Assembly (NCBI GenBank): GCA_022763185.1
Contig: JALEGL010000003.1
Coordinates: 118,742-182,741 of the forward strand
Reading direction: 5' to 3'
Source of the DNA: a bacterium
GTDB taxonomy: Bacteria > Bdellovibrionota_G > JALEGL01
Length of the DNA: 64,000 nucleotides
Shown: positions 37,087-46,307 of the stretch, in pieces
Numbering within the stretch: the stretch's first letter is position 1
How the letters are laid out: every line of letters begins with the position of its first letter
Notes under the pieces: model-generated
Databases searched by the model: none
The model's input: the letters and a program-made list of their open reading frames with translations, nothing else
What the model was told of the DNA's origin: nothing
Made by a program: the position numbers and the translations under genes

Positions 37087-38143
37087 AATGTATCGTGATC
37101 GTTTGAAGCATAATTATAAGCAACTGCAAAAATTATTTACAAAAAATAAGATCAATTGGGCTGTTACCACCAAAGTGTTGTGTGGTAACAAGATGTTTTT
37201 ACAAGAAGTTTTAGATCTTCAACCCAAGCAAATTTGCGAATCACGAGTGAGTAATCTTAAAGCTATAAAATCACTAGATCCAGAAATAGAAACAATATAC
37301 ATCAAACCTCCATCTAGAAATGCTATAGCATCAGTTGTAAAGTATGCAGATATAAGTTTGAATACGGAACTTTCAAATATCAAGCTACTTGCCAAAGAAG
37401 CCCGTAAACAAAAAAGAGTTCATAAAATTATAATCATGATTGAGATGGGAGATTTGCGTGAAGGTGTTATGGGTAATGATGTTATACAATTTTATGAAAA
37501 AACCTTTAAGCTTAAAGGGATAAAAGTTATTGGTATTGGGACAAACTTAAACTGTCTTTTTGGAGTGATGCCATCGCATGATAAATTGGTTCAATTGGGT
37601 TTGTATCGGCAAATTATAGAACTTAAATTTAAAAGAAAACTACCCATTATATCAGGAGGCAGCACCGTAACCATTCCTCTTATTTATAGAAAGCAACTTC
37701 CACAAAGTGTTAACCATTTTAGAGTGGGTGAAGCCTTGTTTTTTGGTGCTGATCTTTTTGATAAAAAAACTTTGCCTGGCTTTTTCCCCAATGTTTTTCA
37801 ACTTTTTTCTGAAATTATAGAGTTGTATGAAAAACCAATTGTTCCTCTTGGTGAGCTCGATGAAGATCCCAGAGGTGAAACGCATGAAGTTAATCCTGAA
37901 GACTATGGTAAAAAATCCTATCGAGCAATTTTGGATATTGGAACGCTGGATGTTAACCCAGAATATTTAACGCCTGAAGATCCAGACTTGGAAATTGTTA
38001 AAGCCAGTTCTGATATGTTGGTAGTAGAACTTAAAAAAGGAAAGCAAAATTACGTTCTGGGTAGTATTGTAAGGTTTGATATAAAGTACATGGGGGTTCT
38101 GAGTTTGATGAACTCTCGATATATAGAAAAAAAAGTCATTTGA
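37073..38143 (+). CDS. Alanine/ornithine racemase-family PLP enzyme
   Basis: Fold-III PLP protein of the ornithine-racemase (Orr) type rather than classical Alr. The Schiff-base lysine is Lys34 (AVTTKVLCGN). Family motifs are ADISLNTELSNIKLL, MIEMGDLREGVM, GIGTNLNCLFGVMPS, ISGGSTVTIPL, HFRVGEALFFG and YRAILDIGTLDVNPEYL. Members interconvert L- and D-ornithine or related amino acids. It is the last gene of the MarR operon and its stop overlaps the convergent alr stop by 8 bp. Substrate not assignable by eye. Confidence 0.85.
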   Translation: MARLEMYRDRLKHNYKQLQKLFTKNKINWAVTTKVLCGNKMFLQEVLDLQPKQICESRVSNLKAIKSLDPEIETIYIKPPSRNAIASVVKYADISLNTELSNIKLLAKEARKQKRVHKIIIMIEMGDLREGVMGNDVIQFYEKTFKLKGIKVIGIGTNLNCLFGVMPSHDKLVQLGLYRQIIELKFKRKLPIISGGSTVTIPLIYRKQLPQSVNHFRVGEALFFGADLFDKKTLPGFFPNVFQLFSEIIELYEKPIVPLGELDEDPRGETHEVNPEDYGKKSYRAILDIGTLDVNPEYLTPEDPDLEIVKASSDMLVVELKKGKQNYVLGSIVRFDIKYMGVLSLMNSRYIEKKVI

Positions 38144-39287
38144 TGATTCTGGGTATGTCCGAAGGTAAGCGAGTTAGTAGTTCGTAATTAAGTTGGCTAC
38201 TGTAATCTGCAAATGAAGCGATAGATATTTCTTCTTCACCATCTTTTCCAATCAAAGTAACATCATCACCAATACAAACTTCGGGTATCTTTGTGACATC
38301 GACAGAAACAACATTCATATTGACAATACCCGTAACAGGAGCACGTTTACCTCGAATAAGCACAATGCCTTGGTTGCTTAAACTTCTTGAAAACCCATTG
38401 GCATAACCAACAGGAATAATAGCAAGGTGTTTATCTTCACTGGCTTGGTATGATGTTCCATAGCCTATAAATTGACCTTTAGAGACTTTTTTAAGCGATA
38501 AGACTTTGGTTTTCCAACTTAAAACAGGCGAAAGGGGATTGATATCTTTATTTTTTTTAACTGAATAATCAATGCGAGTTTCCTGACTAGGCCAGAGACC
38601 GTATTGCAATATTCCAATGCGAACCATATCGTAGCGTGTTTTTGGAAAGCGAATCATGGCTGCTGAGCAAGCTGTATGTTTTGTGATTGATGAGCCAAGT
38701 TGAGGCAAGAAAATTTTGGATAATTTATCATACTGTTTAATTTGTGATTTAACGCGTTCAAAATTAGAAATAGACTCTGCACCTGAATAATGTGTACACA
38801 AACCTTCTATTCGCACTGAGTTTTGTTGATTTTTGTAAAGTTTAGCTATTATCTCAAGGTCTGATGATTCCAAACCAAAGCGATTCATTCCTGTTTCAAT
38901 TTCAAGGTGAATTAATGCTTTTTTATTTAGTTTTCTAGCAGCAACTTGAATAAGATTAAAGCTATGAAGATCATGAACAAAAAGCTCAATATTATTTTCT
39001 AAAGCCCAGTCTATTTCAGAAGCATCAAGGTTTCCCATAATAATTAAACGGGTTTTATGACGGTCAATGGCTCTGAGAACTTGAAAAGCTTCCTGAGCAC
39101 TAAAAACGGCCAGTGTATTGATATGATTTTTTTGCGCCATGATAGCTATTTCACTGGCACCATGACCATAAGCATTGCCTTTGATAACTGCACATACATT
39201 GGTTTTCATGCCAGCAAGTTTTTTTATAAATTTAATGTTTTGAGCGTAGTGTAAAGAGTCTAGCTCAATATAAGACGTACATATCAT
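38136..39287 (-). CDS. alr: Alanine racemase
   Basis: Fold-III PLP racemase. Lys36 in AVIKGNAYGHG is the Schiff base (usual motif AVVKANAYGHG; Gly replaces Ala here), and the C-terminal catalytic Tyr is in the region GYANGFSRSLSN. Length of 383 residues is normal. Makes D-alanine for peptidoglycan or catabolises D-alanine. Its place as the last gene of a catabolic-looking, MarR-controlled operon suggests a catabolic or broad-specificity racemase rather than the sole biosynthetic Alr; this is inference. Confidence 0.9.
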   Translation of the reverse strand: MICTSYIELDSLHYAQNIKFIKKLAGMKTNVCAVIKGNAYGHGASEIAIMAQKNHINTLAVFSAQEAFQVLRAIDRHKTRLIIMGNLDASEIDWALENNIELFVHDLHSFNLIQVAARKLNKKALIHLEIETGMNRFGLESSDLEIIAKLYKNQQNSVRIEGLCTHYSGAESISNFERVKSQIKQYDKLSKIFLPQLGSSITKHTACSAAMIRFPKTRYDMVRIGILQYGLWPSQETRIDYSVKKNKDINPLSPVLSWKTKVLSLKKVSKGQFIGYGTSYQASEDKHLAIIPVGYANGFSRSLSNQGIVLIRGKRAPVTGIVNMNVVSVDVTKIPEVCIGDDVTLIGKDGEEEISIASFADYSSQLNYELLTRLPSDIPRIIK

Positions 39288-39300
39288 GGTGGTTTACTCT

Positions 39301-40443
39301 TTAACGCTTGTATTGATTCATAGCAACCACCCATAGCTGTTTCAGGAATTTACTGTAAGGCTCAATAACATCATCATTAAAGTTATAGAAGGGACTGTGG
39401 AGTTCACTAACCTCACAACCAACTCCTAAACCAAAATAAATACCTGATAATGCTTGTGTGTAGTGGCCAAAATCTTCAGACCATAAATAAGGAAAATCTT
39501 TATTGTGAACTTTCAGTTGTGTTGCTGTAGCTGCGGCATCAATTAAAGGGATAAGCTTTGAGTTTATGGTTGTTGCAGGGAAATATTCTTTGCTTTCAAT
39601 GTCTAAAGTGAGCTTATGCATTTTTGCCAGATATTTTGCATGCTCAATCAGTTGAGATTCTTTCTTTTTTAATATGTTGCTATGTTTACTTCTCAATGTA
39701 AAAGCCGCACAGCCATTTCCAGGGCTGATGCCATAGTTTTCATGGCCAAGATTAAAAAAAACAGGTGTGGCTAAGAAAAAGTTGTCATCGAATGCATCGC
39801 TGACACTATCGAGAGCTTTATTATACAAATCAAGCAAAGCCGGCATTGGCGAACGAGATAAGTGAGGTTCCCCAGCATGAGACGTTTTACCTGAATATAT
39901 AAATTTAATTCCTTTTGATGTGCATGCAAAAGTATCTTTTATGCAAACAACAGTTTGTTCCGCTATACCGGGAATATTATGAAAACCAAAAATCATATCG
40001 GCTTGCCATTGTTTAAATGCCTCATCTTTGACAATTTCTATAGCACCTTCACCTTGTTCTTCTGCATGTTGAAACAATAAACCTAATTTGCCTATTTTTT
40101 TATTTTGTTCTTGCCATGCCTGAGCAAGAGAGGCTACCAGAGTCATGTGGCCGTCGTGCCCACATTTGTGTGAGATGTTTTTATTTTTTGAGCTGTACGT
40201 TAGCTCAATAGTTTCCTTTATAGGAAGCGCATCTAGGTCTGCACGAAAAACAATATTAGGCCCTGGCTGTCCTGAATCAAACTCAGCCAAAAATGCTTTG
40301 CCATCAGTCAAAGGAATTATTTTAGGAGCATAAGGCTTTAAAAATTCTTTGAGCACAGCTTGTGTTTTTTTTTCTTGGTGAGACAGCTCAGCATGTTGAT
40401 GCAAGTCATGTCTGAGTTTTATCAGCTTTTCAATGCTCTTCAT
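39301..40443 (-). CDS. M20-family amidohydrolase (N-acyl-amino-acid/hippurate type)
   Basis: Two-zinc M20D peptidase/amidohydrolase. Motifs are LRHDLHQHAELSHQE (about 9-23), FRADLDALPI (about 66-75), HKCGHDGHMTLVA (about 92-104) and LFQHAEEQGEGA (about 123-134). Such enzymes remove acyl groups from amino acids or indole conjugates, or deacetylate N-acetyl-diaminopimelate. No signal peptide, so it is cytoplasmic. It begins on ATGA within the symporter stop (4-bp overlap) and alr follows after 13 bp, giving a tight operon. Confidence 0.9.
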   Translation of the reverse strand: MKSIEKLIKLRHDLHQHAELSHQEKKTQAVLKEFLKPYAPKIIPLTDGKAFLAEFDSGQPGPNIVFRADLDALPIKETIELTYSSKNKNISHKCGHDGHMTLVASLAQAWQEQNKKIGKLGLLFQHAEEQGEGAIEIVKDEAFKQWQADMIFGFHNIPGIAEQTVVCIKDTFACTSKGIKFIYSGKTSHAGEPHLSRSPMPALLDLYNKALDSVSDAFDDNFFLATPVFFNLGHENYGISPGNGCAAFTLRSKHSNILKKKESQLIEHAKYLAKMHKLTLDIESKEYFPATTINSKLIPLIDAAATATQLKVHNKDFPYLWSEDFGHYTQALSGIYFGLGVGCEVSELHSPFYNFNDDVIEPYSKFLKQLWVVAMNQYKR

Positions 40444-41858
40444 GGCCGGGTTGATTTTTTTGAAATTGAAAAAAACAAAACTGCTGCGAGCATAATGCCC
40501 ATAAAGTTAGCATCCAAACCAAACGGTACTGGGAAAGGTGGAGCCAGAGAAAATAGGATGGTTGTTCCACCACCTAAAATCATTGCCAGAGTTGCAGCTG
40601 TTGGATCTCTTCGGTTAAAAAATAAAGCGCCAATTAAAGGAATTAATAAACCAGAAACCATAAAACTATATGAATATAGCATGAGAGAAAGGACATTTTC
40701 AAAAATTCCAGCCAACAAAAGAGACAGTGCGCCAATGACTAAAGTTGCTATTTGAGAAAAACGCAAAGATTTTTTTTCATCTTTGGGTTTTACAAAGTCA
40801 CTGACTACGCTACCAGAAGCAGCCATCAAACAACTATCGGCAGTGGATAGAATTGCTGAAAAATAAGCAGCCAAGACCAAGCCCATGAGGCCACTGGGTA
40901 GAACCGTTCTGAGTAACAAAGGCATGCCCAGTTCACTATCAATCATACTTCCAGCAGCAAAACCCAATTCTGTAAACATGCCTTGCGCGAGTGCAACGCG
41001 AGAATAAATGCCAAGTATAATACCCATAAAAGCCATGACAGGATACTCTAATAGCCCTGCAATATACCAGGCCCTTTTTGCTGTTTTAACATCTTTACAT
41101 GCGTAAATTCTCTGATACAGGGTCATACCAACAAACCAAATAGGTGTGATAGTAAGGGCCCAGTTAACCAAGGTTTGCCAGCTTACATTGGTGAGGCTGA
41201 GGTGATTATTGGGTAGATGAGCGAATACAGCATCAAAGCCACCAATGGCATAGTGACTGACGGGGATGCCAATAAAAATAAGACCGGCCATTAAAATCAT
41301 CCATTGGGCAGTGTCAGTATAAATGACAGCTTTAATGCCACCAATAGCTGTATAGACAATAGCTAAAGTGCCCATAAAAAATAAGGCCGTATTGATATCT
41401 AGGGATGGAAAAGTTGCAGAAGCTAATTTTGCACCGGCCAACAATTGAGAGGAAGTAAAACCAATATAACCTAAGGTGGTGATTAAAGCAGCAATCAAAG
41501 CCACTCGATTACCAAAAAAATGTTGGAAGATTTGTGGAAAAGTGTAGAACTTTTTGGTTTCTTCTAATTTTTTTACTTTAGGTATGAGGAAAACAGCTGC
41601 AATCCAAGCACCCACCAGGCCTGTAAACAGCATCCATGAACCGGACAAACCCATAGCAAAACCTAAGCCTCCCAAGCCAATTGAGAAGCCTCCACCAACA
41701 TCGGTGGCAACAACTGAGAGACCTACATGAAAACTACTCATTTTACGACTACCAACATAATAATCATCCAAGCCTTCGTTTTTTCTCATGAAGAAAAAAC
41801 CAACCCCCAACATGGTTACTAAATAAATAACTAATATAACTAGATCAATGACACCCAT
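40440..41858 (-). CDS. Sodium:solute symporter (SSS family)
   Basis: Thirteen-helix-type transporter of 472 residues. N-terminal VDLVILVIYLVTMLGVGFFF-like start, the conserved DDYYVGSRKMSSFHVGLSVVATDVGGG (about 31-57) and YTAIGGIKAVIYTDTAQW (about 167-184) are SSS hallmarks. The family imports proline, pantothenate, sugars or carboxylates with Na+. Here, between a deacetylase and an amidohydrolase, it probably takes up the acylated substrate of the pathway (inference). The downstream M20 gene is translationally coupled. Confidence 0.9.
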   Translation of the reverse strand: MGVIDLVILVIYLVTMLGVGFFFMRKNEGLDDYYVGSRKMSSFHVGLSVVATDVGGGFSIGLGGLGFAMGLSGSWMLFTGLVGAWIAAVFLIPKVKKLEETKKFYTFPQIFQHFFGNRVALIAALITTLGYIGFTSSQLLAGAKLASATFPSLDINTALFFMGTLAIVYTAIGGIKAVIYTDTAQWMILMAGLIFIGIPVSHYAIGGFDAVFAHLPNNHLSLTNVSWQTLVNWALTITPIWFVGMTLYQRIYACKDVKTAKRAWYIAGLLEYPVMAFMGIILGIYSRVALAQGMFTELGFAAGSMIDSELGMPLLLRTVLPSGLMGLVLAAYFSAILSTADSCLMAASGSVVSDFVKPKDEKKSLRFSQIATLVIGALSLLLAGIFENVLSLMLYSYSFMVSGLLIPLIGALFFNRRDPTAATLAMILGGGTTILFSLAPPFPVPFGLDANFMGIMLAAVLFFSISKKSTRP

Positions 41859-41868
41859 CGTTAAACTC

Positions 41869-42867
41869 CTATGTTTGTTTTACTTGCTTGAAAAAATTTA
41901 AATAAACATTAGCTGATTGTGGTCCATAACCCCCAGACGAACAATAGCAAAAAGGTACACTCAATTGCTCAATAAACTCATGTAAGCATGCATCTCTTTG
42001 CAACATTAACTCTAAACTAAGGTTTAGTTTTGATGCGCTATCTAGGGCATCATGTTCATAAGGATCTGCTCCTTGAACAATCAAGACAACATCAGGTTTT
42101 TTATATTTGGAAAGCATTTGAGACAGACCTTCTTTAAGTTTACCTAAGTACTGAGACTCTTCACCAGAGTAAATTGGAATGTCGATATTGCTTGCAACAA
42201 ACCATGGGTCAGTTTCTGGATCTCCATGATCTAAAGGCCAACCATCACCCATGTGAATACTTAAGCTTATAATAGTACCATCGTGTTGGGTGATTTGTGC
42301 TGTTCCATCCCCTTTATGTGCATCAACATCGATGACCCACGCTGTTTGAATTCCCAATGTTGTTTGTGCCCAGCGCAGCGCAACTACGATATCATTGAGT
42401 ATGCAAAATCCACGACCTCCAAAGTCCATGGCATGGTGAAAGCCTCCACCCAAATAATAAGTGCTACCGCTATTATCAATAGCATGTTTGAGACTGTACA
42501 TCAGACCTTGTGTTTGACTAAGAGCTCTTGAAACTAGGGTTTCCAATGATAATTGTGCAGATTCTGGTTTATAACGATGATAACTGCCATCCTGTTTGAT
42601 GAGTTCATAACAGGCTTTAACAAGGTCACTTTTTTGCGTCTCATTGCCATATAGAAGGTCAACATAACTTTGTTGATGAACACGCAAGACATCTTCAGGT
42701 TGAATGACAACTGAAAGATCATGCTCTAAATCATGTATTGAAGGGCTATGTTTTTTGTCTGTTTCTAAAATTTGGGCAATTCGTTGAAACTGAGGACCTT
42801 GAGATGGGATTTGAATACCAAATTGGTTTAAGTCTAGGTAATTGTTTTTGTGATAAAAGACATCCAT
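41869..42867 (-). CDS. HDAC-family deacetylase (acetylpolyamine amidohydrolase-like)
   Basis: Arginase/deacetylase-fold zinc enzyme. Numbering from ATG 42867: catalytic His144-His145 (GGGFHHAMDFG), Zn ligands Asp182 and His184 (DVDAHKGDGT) and Asp268 (GADPYEHD), and transition-state Tyr314 (SGGYG); all are present, so it should be active. The chosen start MDVFYHKNNY matches the usual N-terminus; a TTG 15 codons earlier is less likely. Bacterial members deacetylate N-acetylpolyamines or acetyl-lysine. First gene of the minus-strand operon; the promoter upstream carries the MarR-type operator. Confidence 0.88.
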   Translation of the reverse strand: MDVFYHKNNYLDLNQFGIQIPSQGPQFQRIAQILETDKKHSPSIHDLEHDLSVVIQPEDVLRVHQQSYVDLLYGNETQKSDLVKACYELIKQDGSYHRYKPESAQLSLETLVSRALSQTQGLMYSLKHAIDNSGSTYYLGGGFHHAMDFGGRGFCILNDIVVALRWAQTTLGIQTAWVIDVDAHKGDGTAQITQHDGTIISLSIHMGDGWPLDHGDPETDPWFVASNIDIPIYSGEESQYLGKLKEGLSQMLSKYKKPDVVLIVQGADPYEHDALDSASKLNLSLELMLQRDACLHEFIEQLSVPFCYCSSGGYGPQSANVYLNFFKQVKQT

Positions 42868-42928
42868 TATGAGTTTAGAGGCTTTGACGCAATGATTTGA
42901 GTCATCAGTCAAATTCCATTAAAAAATT

Positions 42929-42956
42929 GTTTCTCATGAAACTATTGCCTTGTCAA
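42929..42956 (-). promoter_or_regulatory. HDAC-operon promoter with GTTTC-N4-GAAAC operator
   Basis: On the minus strand TTGACA (42956-42951), exactly 8 nt, then GTTTC-ATGA-GAAAC (42942-42929). This is the same -35, spacing and palindrome as at the marR promoter 36044-36071, so one regulator probably controls both. The aldehyde dehydrogenase gene starts 158 bp to the right, divergently, and may also respond. Confidence 0.7.
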
Positions 42957-43113
42957 CTTTATGCAGTTCTATTAGCCTATATAAGTTTTGTTGCAGAGAG
43001 TAAGCAGTATTCATTATATAAATCTTAGGCTAATTATAGTAAGAATGAGCTTACTATGTATCTAACAATCAATAAGCTTTGTTAAATGAGCACAATAGTT
43101 TTTAAGGAGTTTT

Positions 43114-44478
43114 ATGCAATCAATTAATCCGTTGAATGGTGACGCGATAAAAAGTTATGAAGAATTTTCAGATGAGAAGATAGAAGAAATTATAAATACT
43201 GGCCATGATCAATTTTTAAAGTGGAGAGAAGTAACTCTTGATCAACGCTGTCAGATGTTGTTTAAAGTCAAAGAACGTTTACTTGCAGATAAAAATAAAT
43301 TGGCGCACTTGATGACTGATGAAATGGGCAAAACCATTGCTGAAGGTGAAGCTGAGATTGAAAAATGCGCCTGGGTTTGTGAGTATTATGCAAGTCGCGC
43401 CAAAGAATTTTTAAAACCGCTTACTGTAAAAACAGAGTTTAGCAGTAGTGAGGTCTACTTTTCTCCAATAGGGCTTGTGCTTGCAATTATGCCGTGGAAT
43501 TATCCATTTTGGCAGGTATTTAGATTTGCTGTGCCTAATTTGGTTGCTGGAAATGTGGCTGTTCTTAAACATGCAAGTAACGTTAGCGGCTGTGCATTGG
43601 CAATTGAAAAAATTTTTAAAGAAGCAGGTTATGATGAAGGTTGTTTTAAAACACTGCTTGTAAGCAGTAAAAAAATTAAAAAAATTATTGAGAATCAAAA
43701 AGTTAGAGCTGTAACATTAACGGGCAGTACAAAAGCTGGAAAAGCTGTTGCAGAGCTGGCGGGTAAAAACTTAAAAAAAACAGTTCTTGAACTGGGAGGA
43801 AGTGATCCATATATTATTCTTAATGATGCAGACCTTGATCTTGCAGTAAAAAAGTCTACTGAAAGTCGTCTTCTCAATACTGGGCAAAGTTGTATTGCAG
43901 CCAAAAGGTTGATTGTGATGGCAGAGGTTTATGATGAATTTATGGCTAAACTTAAACAAGAAATGAGTCATAAAAAAATGGGCGATCCTAAAAAGCAAGA
44001 CACTGATATAGGCCCAATGGCACGGTATGACTTAAGAGACGAGTTGCATAAACAAGTGCAAGAAAGTATTGAACAGGGTGCTCAATGTATACTGGGAGGC
44101 AAAATAGATTCATCCAATAAAGGCGCCTTTTATCCGCCCACTATTTTAACGGATGTTAAAAAAGGCATGACCGCCTACTCAGAAGAACTTTTTGGCCCCG
44201 TCATAACAGTGATTAAAGTGAATTCGGTTGATGAAGCAATTAACATAGCCAATGATTCAGCTTATGGTTTAGGCAGTGCTATTTTTTCTGAAAATATAGA
44301 AAGAGCTAAAACCATTGCCACACAAAAAATTGATGCAGGGGCTTGTTTTATCAATGACTTTGTAAAGTCAGATCCTAGACTACCTTTTGGTGGTGTAAAA
44401 GAAAGTGGTTATGGTCGGGAACTTTCTGAATTTGGGATTCGTGAATTTATGAATAAAAAAACTGTTTGTATAAAGTAA
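43114..44478 (+). CDS. NAD(P)-dependent aldehyde dehydrogenase, succinate-semialdehyde type
   Basis: ALDH-superfamily enzyme of 454 residues. Asn129 (MPWNYPFW), Glu226 (VLELGGSDP) and nucleophile Cys260 (NTGQSCIAAKR) form the catalytic set; TGSTKAG at 203-209 binds the cofactor. It resembles the short GabD1/Sad-like group acting on succinate semialdehyde or aminoaldehydes. Divergent from the HDAC operon, it could oxidise an aldehyde arising from polyamine or omega-amino-acid breakdown; no dedicated transaminase is present nearby. A good SD (AAGGAG) precedes the ATG. Confidence 0.9.
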   Translation: MQSINPLNGDAIKSYEEFSDEKIEEIINTGHDQFLKWREVTLDQRCQMLFKVKERLLADKNKLAHLMTDEMGKTIAEGEAEIEKCAWVCEYYASRAKEFLKPLTVKTEFSSSEVYFSPIGLVLAIMPWNYPFWQVFRFAVPNLVAGNVAVLKHASNVSGCALAIEKIFKEAGYDEGCFKTLLVSSKKIKKIIENQKVRAVTLTGSTKAGKAVAELAGKNLKKTVLELGGSDPYIILNDADLDLAVKKSTESRLLNTGQSCIAAKRLIVMAEVYDEFMAKLKQEMSHKKMGDPKKQDTDIGPMARYDLRDELHKQVQESIEQGAQCILGGKIDSSNKGAFYPPTILTDVKKGMTAYSEELFGPVITVIKVNSVDEAINIANDSAYGLGSAIFSENIERAKTIATQKIDAGACFINDFVKSDPRLPFGGVKESGYGRELSEFGIREFMNKKTVCIK

Positions 44479-44628
44479 TTCATAATACTTTATTATGACA
44501 ACTGAAGTTACAATTGAGCTTGTCTCTAGTGACAACATAAGATGCGTTGATTAAAAACATAAGCCTTATACAATAGAAAAATAGATGGGTATTATGTCAG
44601 GGCTAAAAGAAAGGTCATATTTTTTACT

Positions 44629-46230
44629 ATGTATAAAAAACTTTTGCCACTTTTAGGGATATTACTTATTGCATGTGGGAAGCCTTCAAAAAGTTTGCAA
44701 ACAGGGGCACTAACTCTTCCAACCATTCAAGGACTAAAATATACAACAAGCACGGGTGATGAGGGGTTTACCAATGCTTCTGGTCAGTTTAAATACAATG
44801 AAGGTGATGAAATCAGTTTTTGGTTGGGTAAGGTTTTATTGGGGAAAATTAAAGCTAAAAAAAATGTATATTTATTAGGCGATATTGTACGTGCTTCTTA
44901 CCCTACACAATTAATGTTGTCTCACTATGATGGTTCAACAAGTTTTCTTCAAGACCATAATCCTGAAATTCAAAAGTTGATGAACCTGGTTTTATGCTTA
45001 TTAACCATTGATAATGATCAAGATTTTGTCAACGGTATAGTCATTGCAAAAGAAGTGCATGAAAAAATGAATGAGGCTGTGTTTGATTTAGACTTTTTAG
45101 ATCGTTCAGATGATTTTATTATCCAGTTTAGAAAAGTTATGTTGCAAAGCAATTTACAAAAAGCACCGCGATCAAAGATAGAAGCTATAAGAGCTTTAAT
45201 TAATGCTGAAATGTATCAGTTTGAGTTTTTAAGATTTTCATCAGCATTTTTTGATAACGATGGCGATGGACAAAATGATACAAAAGGTATTCCATTTTAT
45301 AATGATTATGGAGATTTAAATGTAATACACCTTGATGAAGGTATTGATGATAATATTGATGAAATTAATACGACTGAATATGATGAAAGAGGTAATGAAA
45401 CCTACAGTGATAGAGATCAAGATGGTGATGGAACACCTGAAAGTATATCCAATTCAAGTTATGATTTGGATAATAACTTAATATACAACGATGAAGACTA
45501 TGATGGCGATGGAAATATCGATTATATCATGCATGCTGATTATGATGACTATGGCAATTTATTGCAAGTTGAATATGATTATGATGGAGATACAGTTACA
45601 GACCAAAGATCATTATTTAGTTATGATAGCTTAGGAAATAAAATTAAAAAAGAGCAGGACTTAGATGCTAACGGAAGTGTTGATATCATAGAAAATTATA
45701 TTTACGATAACGATCTTTTAGTTAGGGTTGATTATGATTACAACGCAGATGAAATCGCTGACGAAAAATTATTTTATACTTATGATGAACATGGGAACCT
45801 TTTGCTTGAAGAAAGAGACTTTAATTTAGATGGTACAATGGATTCAAGAATCACAAAAGCCTATAATGTTTTTAATCAGCTTATAACAGCTTTTCATGAT
45901 AACAATGCGGATGGAATATTTGAGAGCACATACACATATATATACAATAGCGAAAAATTACTCACTGAAATTCGAGATGACGACGACGCGAACGGCCAAG
46001 ATGATGATATACGTAAATTCTATTATGATGACTATAGAAATATCATACGTGTTGAAAGAGATGCAGATGGTGATGGACAAAGTGATGCGATTAGCTATAG
46101 AACATATAATTCAAAAAACTTCCCGGTTACTATACAAATTGATGAAGATGCTGACAGCGACTTTGAAGAAATTATCAACTATGAATATGAGTTAACGGAT
46201 AAATACCTTAAACTTCTTTTGGAAGATTAA
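44629..46230 (+). CDS. Lipoprotein with eleven 27-residue Asp-rich YD-like repeats
   Basis: Lipobox LLIAC (Cys16). An N-terminal domain (about 33-90) has the pattern GLKYTTSTGDEGFTNASGQFKYNEGD, a small beta-domain frequent in bacterial surface lipoproteins. From Tyr224 to about 519 follow eleven repeats, ten of 27 residues and one of 26. Each begins Y-D/N-x-x-G-N-like and contains D-x-D-x-D-G-like loops similar to EF-hand or thrombospondin-type calcium loops (for example DRDQDGDGTPE, NDEDYDGDGNID). The architecture mixes Rhs YD strands with calcium loops. Strongly acidic, probably a calcium-stabilised surface fibre. Function unknown. Confidence 0.8.
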   Translation: MYKKLLPLLGILLIACGKPSKSLQTGALTLPTIQGLKYTTSTGDEGFTNASGQFKYNEGDEISFWLGKVLLGKIKAKKNVYLLGDIVRASYPTQLMLSHYDGSTSFLQDHNPEIQKLMNLVLCLLTIDNDQDFVNGIVIAKEVHEKMNEAVFDLDFLDRSDDFIIQFRKVMLQSNLQKAPRSKIEAIRALINAEMYQFEFLRFSSAFFDNDGDGQNDTKGIPFYNDYGDLNVIHLDEGIDDNIDEINTTEYDERGNETYSDRDQDGDGTPESISNSSYDLDNNLIYNDEDYDGDGNIDYIMHADYDDYGNLLQVEYDYDGDTVTDQRSLFSYDSLGNKIKKEQDLDANGSVDIIENYIYDNDLLVRVDYDYNADEIADEKLFYTYDEHGNLLLEERDFNLDGTMDSRITKAYNVFNQLITAFHDNNADGIFESTYTYIYNSEKLLTEIRDDDDANGQDDDIRKFYYDDYRNIIRVERDADGDGQSDAISYRTYNSKNFPVTIQIDEDADSDFEEIINYEYELTDKYLKLLLED

Positions 46231-46287
46231 AGGCTTCACCTAAAATGATGGTGTTCAATATTGAATGTCTAAGAAATGTAATGCATG

Positions 46288-46307
46288 TAAAGTCTTATAA
46301 GACTTTA
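46288..46307. repeat. 20-bp perfect palindrome
   Basis: TAAAGTCTTATAAGACTTTA, fully self-complementary without a loop, in the 268-bp space between the repeat lipoprotein and the TamA-like gene. Could be a regulator site or, as a transcript, a weak hairpin. Nothing else is recognised in this gap. Confidence 0.5.

Noticed and set aside
40360..40755. 131-codon plus-strand frame over the M20/symporter junction
   Set aside because: Antisense to two well-supported genes with complete motifs.
36081..44478. Ectoine/hydroxyectoine degradation cluster
   Set aside because: Lacks the ectoine hydrolase DoeA and the diaminobutyrate transaminase; the M20 enzyme and regulator alone do not support it.
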